A stretch of DNA of 12,989 nt. It comes from JAHBVH01 sp034437715. Lineage in GTDB: Bacteria; Chloroflexota; Anaerolineae; Caldilineales; Caldilineaceae. A program made the translations under genes and the position numbers. The DNA is taken from contig DAOTTR010000813.1 in the NCBI GenBank assembly GCA_034437715.1, forward strand, positions 1 to 12,989, in the 5' to 3' direction. The notes beneath the pieces are model-generated. The model ran no database searches, was not told the origin of the DNA, and worked only from the letters and a program-made list of their open reading frames with translations. Below, in pieces: positions 1 through 6,178 of the stretch (the stretch's first letter is position 1; each line of letters opens with the position of its first letter).

Positions 1-513
1 GCTCAAGTTGCTCTCCAGCAGTGCTCTATCCTCCATCCAAGTACTATAGATTCTATCATATTTTCCCTTCCACCTTATTTTTGTCACTTTGTGGTCTTGA
101 CATTGGGGGGCAGTATACAATTCCTCTACAACAAACCGTCTGTTATGATCGGACGCAAGGGAACAATTGACCGTCCTCAATACATGGATCAACCTTTTTG
201 GACAGTGGACACTCTTTTCTATTCAGAAATTCATGGGACGAACAATGCTAAATATATTTTTTATCAGTTTTGTTTAATTGACTGGAAGCAATATAGCGAA
301 GCTTCTGGTGTTCCAAGTCTGAATGCACGAACCATTGAACGAATTGAGTTAAAGGTTCCCCAACCTGCCGAACAAAACGCCATTGCCACCATTCTTTCCG
401 ACATGGACGCTGACATCGCCGTGCTGGAAACCAAACTAGCCAAAGCCCGCCAGATCAAACAGGGCATGATGCAGGAATTGTTGACGGGCCGGATTCGCCT
501 GGTAGCATCGTAG
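1..513 (+). CDS. hsdS: Type I restriction enzyme specificity subunit HsdS, C-terminal part (5' end missing)
   Basis: HsdS is the DNA-recognition subunit of the HsdR2M2S1 type I restriction-modification complex. It holds two target-recognition domains separated by helical spacers. Frame 1 is open from the left edge to the TAG at 511-513. From about codon 40 onward the protein looks like the second target-recognition domain (KPSVMIGRKGTIDRP, PFWTVDTLFY, SGVPSLNARTIERIELKVP). It ends with the conserved helical spacer and tail (AEQNAIATILSDMD, then IKQGMMQELLTGRIRL). The first 90 or so bases read in frame but do not resemble HsdS, so an upstream frameshift or rearrangement is possible. A GTG at 91 is only a formal start; the gene must begin outside the window. 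The stop codon is supplied by the first palindrome (510-537). hsdR lies downstream at 1706, separated from hsdS by the RAYT cluster. Confidence 0.85.
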   Translation, partial: AQVALQQCSILHPSTIDSIIFSLPPYFCHFVVLTLGGSIQFLYNKPSVMIGRKGTIDRPQYMDQPFWTVDTLFYSEIHGTNNAKYIFYQFCLIDWKQYSEASGVPSLNARTIERIELKVPQPAEQNAIATILSDMDADIAVLETKLAKARQIKQGMMQELLTGRIRLVAS

Positions 514-960
514 AGACGCAAAATCTTGCGTCTCTACAACGTCGCCACCGTTATCACCATTGATATAATGGGCACCACCATTGCGCCCGATAGCCGCCAT
601 GCATACACGATCACGATGATAGGCAGGATTCGATGGGTGGCGCATGACGATTGGTCGCAGCGTAGAGACGCAAAATTTTGCGTCTCTACAACGTCGCCAC
701 CGTTATCACCATTGACACGTTGGGCACCACCATTGCGCCCGATAGCCGCCATGCATACACGATCACGATGATAGACAGGATGCGATGGGTGGGTGATGCA
801 TGACGGTTGGTTGCAGCGTAGAGACGCAAAATCTTGCGTCTCTACAACGTCGTCACCGTTATCATCATGGACAGGGTAGGGGCATTGTTATCGCCGGACA
901 GACGCAATGAATAACGTGGTCGCCGTGGGTTGGTAGAGACGCAAAATTTTGCGTCTCTAC
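510..960. repeat. Array of four 28-bp palindromes in ~150-bp direct repeat units
   Basis: Four copies of a 28-bp palindrome with the 12-nt arm GTAGAGACGCAA and a 4-nt centre lie at 510-537, 662-689, 818-845 and 933-960. The centre is AATT (perfect palindrome) or AATC. The DNA between them is also repeated. The unit beginning at 510 (152 bp) and the unit beginning at 662 (156 bp) are nearly identical, sharing for example CACCACCATTGCGCCCGATA at 571-590 and again around 724-743. The third unit (818-932) keeps only the first part recognisably, and a fourth fragment follows 960. The arrangement resembles REP/BIME-type arrays that are mobilised by RAYT transposases, and an intact RAYT starts at 1014. 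Short reading frames across this block are translations of the repeat and are not genes. Confidence 0.9.
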
Positions 961-1013
961 GTCGTCGTCGCCGTTATCACGGTTGCTATCATACGTAACA
1001 GGGTTGCATATCC

Positions 1014-1583
1014 ATGAACGCTGACAAATATCAGGGAAAATATCGGATTGCTAGCGCACGGTTGGCAACCTGGGATTATGGCAGCAATGCCGCCTATTTT
1101 GTGACCATTTGTACGCATGATCATGCCCATGCCTTTGGCGAGGTGGTGGATGGCTGTGTCAACCTGACCGGATTGGGGCAGGCTGCGTGGGATTGTTGGC
1201 ACGCCATTCCCGACCATTTTCCATTTGTGGTGTTGGGTGAATTTGTGGCTATGCCGAACCATGTACATGGCATTGTGATCATCGACAAACCGCCGGTTAT
1301 CGCCGATGGCGGCATCGTAGAGACGCAAAATTTTGCGTCTCTACAACCGCGTACCAATCAACCCAAAAATCAATTTGGGCCACAGTCGCAAAATCTGGCG
1401 TCGATCATGCGCGGATTCAAAATTGGTGTAACAAAATATGCGCGCCAACATCAAATTGGGTTTGTCTGGCAGGCACGTTATCATGACCATATTATCCGCG
1501 ATGCGGCTGAATATGAACGAATCGCCCAATATGTTGTCGAAAATCCGCAAAAATGGGCGGCTGACCGATTTTATGTACCGTGA
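1014..1583 (+). CDS. REP-associated tyrosine transposase (RAYT, Y1_Tnp / IS200-like HUH family)
   Basis: This 189-residue single-strand DNA transposase/endonuclease belongs to the Y1 HUH family. RAYTs are domesticated IS200/IS605 relatives thought to process palindromic REP elements. The HUH metal-binding motif is in MPNHVHGIV (about residues 80-88). The catalytic tyrosine is expected in WQARYHDHIIRD (about 152-163), followed by the family's C-terminal EYERIAQYVVENPQKW. N-terminal YFVTICTHDHAHAFG is also typical. The length is normal and the frame intact, so the enzyme could be active. Residues 102-111 (VETQNFASLQ) are encoded by a copy of the 28-bp palindrome inserted in frame, between the HUH core and the SIMRGFK helix, apparently in a tolerant loop. 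Four palindromes lie directly upstream and one plus three half-copies lie downstream. No strong Shine-Dalgarno precedes the ATG. The gene sits between hsdS and hsdR. Confidence 0.93.
   Translation: MNADKYQGKYRIASARLATWDYGSNAAYFVTICTHDHAHAFGEVVDGCVNLTGLGQAAWDCWHAIPDHFPFVVLGEFVAMPNHVHGIVIIDKPPVIADGGIVETQNFASLQPRTNQPKNQFGPQSQNLASIMRGFKIGVTKYARQHQIGFVWQARYHDHIIRDAAEYERIAQYVVENPQKWAADRFYVP
1317..1344. repeat. Perfect 28-bp palindrome inside the RAYT coding sequence
   Basis: This is an exact palindrome (arm GTAGAGACGCAA, centre AATT), identical to the copies at 662-689 and 933-960. Reading starts on a codon boundary (codon 102 of the transposase gene at 1317), so it adds the peptide VETQNFASL without a stop. 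Because it is a palindrome, either insertion orientation gives the same peptide in this frame. Confidence 0.95.
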
Positions 1584-1584
1584 C

Positions 1585-1678
1585 GTAGAGACGCAAAATC
1601 CGTGATGTAGAGACACAAAATCCGTGATGTAGAGACGCAAAATCCGTGATGTAGAGACGCAAAATCTTGCGTCTCTAC
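1585..1678. repeat. Three tandem half-palindromes followed by one full palindrome
   Basis: Three 22-bp direct repeats (1585-1606, 1607-1628, 1629-1650) each carry only the left arm, GTAGAGACGCAAAAT, followed by CCGTGAT. The second copy has one change (GAGACACA). A complete 28-bp palindrome at 1651-1678 closes the run. The block lies directly after the RAYT stop codon (TGA at 1581-1583) and 27 bp before hsdR. Tandem loss of the right arm suggests slippage or partial processing of the element. Confidence 0.93.
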
Positions 1679-1705
1679 ACTGGATAACGAAAGGATATCC
1701 TGACT

Positions 1706-4700
1706 ATGCCCATCGGCAACCCCGAACGATTTACCCAAAAACGTGTGATTGCGCTCTTCCGCGAGGAACTGGGCTATCGCTACCTTGGCGACTGGCAAGA
1801 TCGCGCGGGCAATAGCAATATCGAGGAAAAGCTACTCACGGCTTATCTGACCAAGGTTGGCTATACGCCAGCCCATATCAGTCGCGCGATCTACCAACTG
1901 CGCACCGAGGCGGACAACCCCAGTCGCGGTCTCTATGGCAACAACCAAGCTGTGTATGCCCTGTTACGCTATGGCGTGCCGGTAAAGTTAGAGGCCGGTA
2001 CGCCTACCGAAACAGTGCATCTGATCAATTGGCAGCAGCCGGAAAAGAATGATTTCGCCATTGCCGAGGAGGTTACCCTACGGGGCAAGCTCGTGCGGCG
2101 GCCAGACATTGTGCTCTATGTCAATGGTATCGCGATTGGGGTACTGGAACTGAAGAATAGCCGCGTCTCGCTTGGGGACGGTATCAGCCAAAGTCTTTCG
2201 AACCAGCAGCCCGAGTTCAACGCCTGGTTTTTCAGCACCGTACAATTTATCTTTGCCGGTAACGACTCGGCGGGCTTGCAATATGGCACGATTGGCACAG
2301 CGGAAAAATATTTTCTCAAGTGGAAAGAAGACGATCTGGACAACAGCCGCTTCAAGCTGGACAAATATCTGCTCAAACTGTGCAACAAAGCGCGTATCAT
2401 TGAACTGATGCACGACTTTATTCTCTTTGACGGCGGTACCAAAAAACTGCCGCGTGTGCATCAATATTTTGGCATCAAGGCCGCGCAGCAGCATGTGCGC
2501 GACCAAAGAGGCGGGATTCTCTGGCATACGCAGGGCAGCGGCAAAAGCATTGTGATGGTGCTCCTGGCAAAGTGGATTCTGGAGAACAACCCCAACGCGC
2601 GCGTCGCCATCATTACCGACCGTGATGAATTGGATAAACAGATCGAGCGCGTCTTTCGCGAGGTGGGTGAGCCGATCAAGCGCACCAATAGTGGGCTTGA
2701 TCTGATGCGCCAACTGGGTCAGGCCAAACCGCGCCTGCTCTGCTCGCTGGTGCACAAGTTTGGCCGGAAGGATGTTGGCGACTTCGATTCTTTTATCAAA
2801 GATCTGGCGGCCCAACCCAGCCCAACCGTGGGCGAGATCTTCGTCTTTGTCGATGAGTGTCACCGGACGCAGAGCGGTAAATTGCACCGCGTGATGAAGG
2901 CCATGATGCCCAACGCCGTCTTTATCGGCTTCACTGGCACACCACTGCTCAAACAGGATAAGCAGACCAGTTTCGAAGTCTTTGGCGGCTACATCCATAC
3001 CTACAAGTTCAGTGAGGCAGTCGAGGACGAAGTCGTGCTGGACCTCGTCTATGAGGCGCGCGATATCGACCAGCGGCTTGGTTCGGTCGACAAAATCGAT
3101 GCCTGGTTCGAGGCCAAGACCCGCGGCCTCAACGACTGGCAGAAGCATGAACTGAAAGAGCGGTGGGGCACCATGCAGATGGTGCTCAGTTCGCGCTCGC
3201 GCATGGAGCGTGTTGTGAGCGACATTATCTTCGATTTCAGTGTGAAACCGCGCCTGAACAACGACCGCGGCAATGCCATCCTGGTTGCATCCAGCATCTA
3301 TGAGGCATGCAAATATTTCGCCGCTTTCCAGAAGACGCCATTCAAAGGGAAGTGCGCTGTGGTAACCTCCTACAATCCGCAAACACAGGACATTACAAAG
3401 GAGGAGACGGGCGCAAACACCGAAACCGACAAACAGTTCATCTACAACACCTACACCGAGCTATTGCAAGACGTCGAAGCGAAGCCTGGCATGACAAAAA
3501 CCGAGACCTACGAAGAACGGGCCAAGACCCTGTTCACCAAAGAGCCGGCGCATATGAAGCTGCTGGTCGTCGTCGATAAGTTGCTGACCGGCTTCGACGC
3601 GCCACCCTGTACCTATCTCTATATCGACAAGTCTATGCAAGACCATAGCCTTTTCCAGGCTATCTCTCGTACCAATCGGCTGGACGGTGAGGACAAGGAT
3701 TTCGGCTATATTGTAGACTACAAGGATCTGTTCAAAAAGGTTGAGAACGCCATCGCTGTTTACACCTCCGAGCTGGATCATAGTGCCGCCGGTGCCGATC
3801 CAACGGTGATGATTCAGGATCGGCTGCAGAAAGGCCGCGAACGACTCGACAACGCGCTAGAAGTTCTTGCCCTCCTCTGCGAACCCGTGGAGCCACCCAA
3901 AGGTGAGTTGGAACAGATCCATTATTTTTGTGGTAATACGGAGATTCCTACGGATTTGCAGGAACGTGAGCCGCAGCGCGCTGCGCTCTACAAAGCGACT
4001 GTCGCATTGGTGCGCGCCTATGCCAACATTGCCGATGAACTAGAACCTGCTGGATACACGGGTGCCGAGATTACCCGCATCCGCCAGCAGATCGATCATT
4101 ACTTGAATCTGCGGGAGATTATCCGTAATGCGGCGGATGAGAAGCTCGATCTGAAAGCCTACGAGGCTGATATGCGCCATTTGATCGATACCTATATCCA
4201 AGCCGATGAACCGCGCAAGATTTCGCCCTTCGACAATCTAGGGCTGTTGGATCTGATCGTGAATACCGGCCTTGCTAACGCGATTGCTGCCCGCCTAGGC
4301 GGCTTGAACGGCAACAAAACTGCGATCGCCGAGACGATCGAGAATAACGTCCGCAGTACCATTTTGAAAGAGCAACTAAACGATCCTGCCTACTACGAAA
4401 AGATGTCGGCCCTGCTCGATGAGATCATCGCCGCGCGGAAGTCAAAGGCGCTTGAGTATGAGGAATACCTGAAACGTATCGCTGAACTGGCAAAGCAGGT
4501 GGCAGCTGGACAAGCAGATGACACGCCCGATATCCTAAAGCAAAGTCCTGCGCTGCATGCACTCTACAATAACTTGAAGCAGGCCGTGGCAAAACCTGTG
4601 GGCATAATGGAAGAGCGCGGTCAGTACATTCTGCCTGATGATCCGATACTAAAGCGGGCGCTGCAGATTGACGAAGCGGTCAAGCAGGTGCGGCCTGACG

Positions 4701-4807
4701 ACTGGCGCGGTGTTCATGCCCGCGAACAGGTGATCAAACGTGCTTTATATGGTATATTAAATGATGTAGCCGAGGTAGAACGTATCTTCCTCATCATTGA
4801 AAAATAG
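1706..4807 (+). CDS. hsdR: Type I restriction enzyme endonuclease/translocase subunit HsdR
   Basis: HsdR is the ATP-dependent translocase and nuclease of a type I restriction system; it pulls DNA past the bound methylase core and cuts at a distance. The 1033-residue product has the normal family length. The N-terminal PD-(D/E)XK nuclease is visible as RRPDIVLY (D134) and VLELK (E148, K150). The SF2 helicase motor follows: Walker A HTQGSGKS (274-281), Walker B DECH (383-386), FTGTP (409-413), LLTGFDAP (626-633) and QAISRTNR (651-658). The C-terminal third is helical and presumably contacts the methylase core. The ATG at 1706 is preceded by AAAGGA with about ten bases of spacing. The gene is downstream of hsdS but separated from it by the RAYT/palindrome cluster, so its transcription may depend on read-through or on a promoter within the repeats. 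The metallopeptidase gene begins 11 bp after its stop. Confidence 0.97.
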   Translation: MPIGNPERFTQKRVIALFREELGYRYLGDWQDRAGNSNIEEKLLTAYLTKVGYTPAHISRAIYQLRTEADNPSRGLYGNNQAVYALLRYGVPVKLEAGTPTETVHLINWQQPEKNDFAIAEEVTLRGKLVRRPDIVLYVNGIAIGVLELKNSRVSLGDGISQSLSNQQPEFNAWFFSTVQFIFAGNDSAGLQYGTIGTAEKYFLKWKEDDLDNSRFKLDKYLLKLCNKARIIELMHDFILFDGGTKKLPRVHQYFGIKAAQQHVRDQRGGILWHTQGSGKSIVMVLLAKWILENNPNARVAIITDRDELDKQIERVFREVGEPIKRTNSGLDLMRQLGQAKPRLLCSLVHKFGRKDVGDFDSFIKDLAAQPSPTVGEIFVFVDECHRTQSGKLHRVMKAMMPNAVFIGFTGTPLLKQDKQTSFEVFGGYIHTYKFSEAVEDEVVLDLVYEARDIDQRLGSVDKIDAWFEAKTRGLNDWQKHELKERWGTMQMVLSSRSRMERVVSDIIFDFSVKPRLNNDRGNAILVASSIYEACKYFAAFQKTPFKGKCAVVTSYNPQTQDITKEETGANTETDKQFIYNTYTELLQDVEAKPGMTKTETYEERAKTLFTKEPAHMKLLVVVDKLLTGFDAPPCTYLYIDKSMQDHSLFQAISRTNRLDGEDKDFGYIVDYKDLFKKVENAIAVYTSELDHSAAGADPTVMIQDRLQKGRERLDNALEVLALLCEPVEPPKGELEQIHYFCGNTEIPTDLQEREPQRAALYKATVALVRAYANIADELEPAGYTGAEITRIRQQIDHYLNLREIIRNAADEKLDLKAYEADMRHLIDTYIQADEPRKISPFDNLGLLDLIVNTGLANAIAARLGGLNGNKTAIAETIENNVRSTILKEQLNDPAYYEKMSALLDEIIAARKSKALEYEEYLKRIAELAKQVAAGQADDTPDILKQSPALHALYNNLKQAVAKPVGIMEERGQYILPDDPILKRALQIDEAVKQVRPDDWRGVHAREQVIKRALYGILNDVAEVERIFLIIEK

Positions 4808-4818
4808 AAAGAATACTG

Positions 4819-5526
4819 ATGGTCACGCAGATCGATCTTGGTGAACTCAAGGTGGAGGTAACCCTTAAAAATATCAAAAATATTCACCTAAATGTTTATC
4901 CTCCCGATGGCCGAGTACGGATTTCTGCTCCATCACGTACAAACCTCGATACGATTCGCATCTTCGCGATTTCTAAGCTAGGCTGGATCAGGCAGCAACA
5001 GAAGAGATTTCAGCGACAGGCGCGCGAAGCTCCGCGCGAGTATCTGGATCGCGAAAGCCATTACGTCTGGGGGAAACGCTATTTGCTTGAAGTGATCGAA
5101 AGCAATGGCACGCCAGCAGTTGAGTTACAACATAGCCAGTTACGCCTGCGCGTACGACCCGATACCAATGAGGTAAAGAAGCAGGCGGTGATGGAGGCGT
5201 GGTATCGTGACCAGATCAAACAGGCTGTGCCACCATTCGTTGCTAAGTGGGAGCCGCGCATGGGCGTCAAAGTCGCACGCTTCTTTGTGCAACGGATGAA
5301 AACCAAATGGGGAAGTTGTAATTACCGCGCCGGTAACATTCGCCTCAATACAGAGCTCGCCAAGAAGCCGCGGGAATGCCTTGAATACGTAGTTGTACAT
5401 GAGATGATCCACTTATTAGAGCCAACGCATAATGCTCGTTTCTTTGCATTGCTGGATCAATTCATGCCCAAATGGCAGCTCTATCGAGAACAGTTAAATC
5501 GGTTGCCCATTAGCCAAGATCCGTAG
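4819..5526 (+). CDS. YgjP/M48-type zinc metallopeptidase (DUF45) linked to type I restriction genes
   Basis: This 235-residue predicted zinc metallopeptidase belongs to the YgjP-like (DUF45, WSS1/SprT-related) group. The HExxH motif HEMIH (194-198) gives two zinc ligands and the catalytic Glu195. H204 in EPTHNARF is a likely third ligand. The hallmark KTKWGSC precedes it at 161-167, and the N-terminal half has the usual beta-rich DGRVRISAP region. There is no signal peptide, so it should be cytoplasmic. It lies 11 bp after hsdR and is probably co-transcribed with it. Genes of this family are often found beside type I hsdR genes. Their role there is not established; proteolytic control of the restriction subunit is one possibility but is speculation here. 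The Shine-Dalgarno is weak (GAAAGA). Confidence 0.9.
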   Translation: MVTQIDLGELKVEVTLKNIKNIHLNVYPPDGRVRISAPSRTNLDTIRIFAISKLGWIRQQQKRFQRQAREAPREYLDRESHYVWGKRYLLEVIESNGTPAVELQHSQLRLRVRPDTNEVKKQAVMEAWYRDQIKQAVPPFVAKWEPRMGVKVARFFVQRMKTKWGSCNYRAGNIRLNTELAKKPRECLEYVVVHEMIHLLEPTHNARFFALLDQFMPKWQLYREQLNRLPISQDP

Positions 5527-5601
5527 CGTTGACCTCGTCTGTAGTGTTAAAAAGCTAGTACACGACGGCGTAAATAGACCAATGGTAGTCCAGTGAGACA
5601 G

Positions 5602-5635
5602 TAGGACAGTAGACAGCCACTGACTCACTGTCCTA
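5602..5635. repeat. Short inverted repeat downstream of the metallopeptidase gene
   Basis: TAGGACAGT (5602-5610) and ACTGTCCTA (5627-5635) form a 9-bp stem with a 16-nt loop. An overlapping alternative pairs CAGTGAG (5591-5597) with CTCACTG (5624-5630). There is no T-tract after it, so it is not a typical intrinsic terminator. It abuts the nested inverted repeat at 5636. Confidence 0.6.
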
Positions 5636-5721
5636 AAGTATCCAGTAGGGGCGGCTTGCAGCCGCCCGTTCGCTGCAAGCCGCCCCTAGGCATGATTTTG
5701 TTTGGCAAGCGCTGGATACTT
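5636..5721. repeat. Nested inverted repeat, possible miniature mobile element
   Basis: The outer arms AAGTATCCAG (5636-5645) and CTGGATACTT (5712-5721) are perfect 10-bp inverted repeats. Directly inside the left one begins a 17-bp arm, TAGGGGCGGCTTGCAGC (5646-5662), whose complement lies at 5672-5688 with a 9-nt loop. The 23 bp between 5689 and 5711 are unpaired. The GC-rich core looks like a dispersed genomic repeat and the outer arms look like terminal inverted repeats. No coding sequence is present. A clear flanking target duplication was not seen. Confidence 0.7.
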
Positions 5722-5811
5722 ATTTCTTTGAAAGCGCCTTAGAGCTTACGACTCTCGGCGAAAAGCCCACCAACGGATTGCCATTGCGGATCTTTGCCAA
5801 ATCCGTCCACA

Positions 5812-5845
5812 AATTTTGACAAAATTCCCTGCTTCCTGGTACACT
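5812..5845 (+). promoter_or_regulatory. Promoter of the aspartate-pathway leader, with a palindrome over the -35 box
   Basis: TTGACA (5816-5821) and TACACT (5840-5845) are separated by 18 bp, with TGG before the -10 giving an extended -10. Transcription would start near 5852, about ten bases before the SAM riboswitch. The -35 box lies within the perfect palindrome AATTTTG-A-CAAAATT (5812-5826), which could be a repressor site or chance A/T symmetry. A further CGGAT-N9-ATCCG inverted repeat lies just upstream (5787-5805). Confidence 0.7.
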
Positions 5846-5862
5846 TGCCCGCAATAACATAC

Positions 5863-5973
5863 TCTTATCTAGAGAGGCTGAGGGAACGGCCCGTTGAAGC
5901 CTCGGCAACCGGTTCGCTACAGGATCTGCTACAGATTTTCTGTGCGAGCAGCGGTGCCAATGCCGCCGATAGC
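5863..5973 (+). promoter_or_regulatory. SAM-I (S-box) riboswitch aptamer
   Basis: The conserved S-box core is plain: AGAGAGGCTGAGGGAACGG (5871-5889), then CCCGTTGAAGCCTCGGCAAC. P1 pairs TTATC (5865-5869) with GATAG (5968-5972). P2 uses GAGGC (5874-5878) and GCCTC (5899-5903). P3 is an extended hairpin around TCGCTACAGGA and TTCTGTGCGA. P4 is GCGG-TGCCAATG-CCGC, containing the usual GGTGCCAAT. The aptamer binds S-adenosylmethionine and normally turns off methionine genes when SAM is high. Here it heads the leader of the aspartate-to-homoserine enzymes. No terminator with a U-tract lies directly after P1; the nearest is at 6163-6199, beyond a threonine-rich leader peptide. P1 is short as drawn, and the expression platform is unclear. 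Confidence 0.95.
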
Positions 5974-6026
5974 ATTTGGTTGGAAAGTCGTGTACCCATA
6001 GGATAGCAGGAAAGAGCGTAGCACAC

Positions 6027-6137
6027 ATGCAACGAATCCATACTTTCTCTTCTGTGATGACAACTGGGACTACGATGACTACTACATGCTGGGCGATGAG
6101 AGCGCAGACTGTGAGTCGTTTGTCCCAAAAGGATTGA
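6027..6137 (+). CDS. Threonine-rich leader peptide of a transcription attenuator
   Basis: This 36-codon ORF starts at ATG 6027 and ends at TGA 6135-6137, preceded by AGGAAAG (6008-6014). Residues 11-20 read MTTGTTMTTT: seven of the nine codons from 6060 to 6086 specify threonine, and nine of 36 overall. This is the signature of a thr-type leader, like E. coli thrL, in which ribosomes stall at Thr codons when charged tRNA-Thr is scarce. The peptide also holds three internal Met codons, but only one Lys (codon 35). It lies between the SAM riboswitch and an intrinsic terminator, upstream of lysC. The peptide itself probably has no function after translation. Confidence 0.85.
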   Translation: MQRIHTFSSVMTTGTTMTTTCWAMRAQTVSRLSQKD

Positions 6138-6178
6138 GCCACAGCCGCCGATTAGGGTCTACAACCCCTCTCATCGCC
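6092..6178 (+). promoter_or_regulatory. Predicted antiterminator pairing of the thr attenuator
   Basis: GGCGATGAGAG (6092-6102), lying just after the Thr codon run, is exactly complementary to CTCTCATCGCC (6168-6178), which contains most of the left arm of the terminator. Pairing of these 11 bases would exclude the terminator hairpin. A possible protector stem pairs TGGGAC (6065-6070), within the Thr run, with GTCCCA (6122-6127). A ribosome stalled early in the Thr run would leave 6092-6102 free. A stall on the last Thr codons could partly cover it, so the exact stall position matters. Confidence 0.75.

Noticed and set aside
436..771. Short ORFs on both strands across the palindrome array
   Set aside because: They only translate the repeat units, have no ribosome sites, and yield the same peptides in several places.
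510..960. Regularly spaced repeats resembling a CRISPR array
   Set aside because: The repeats are perfect palindromes, the spacers are over 85 bp and are themselves repeated, and no cas genes are present.
2078..3382. 434-codon open frame on the minus strand
   Set aside because: It lies wholly within hsdR, whose helicase motifs are intact on the + strand; no family features on the minus strand.
5794..6006. 70-codon ORF over the promoter and SAM riboswitch
   Set aside because: The region is explained by a highly conserved RNA structure and the promoter; no ribosome site.
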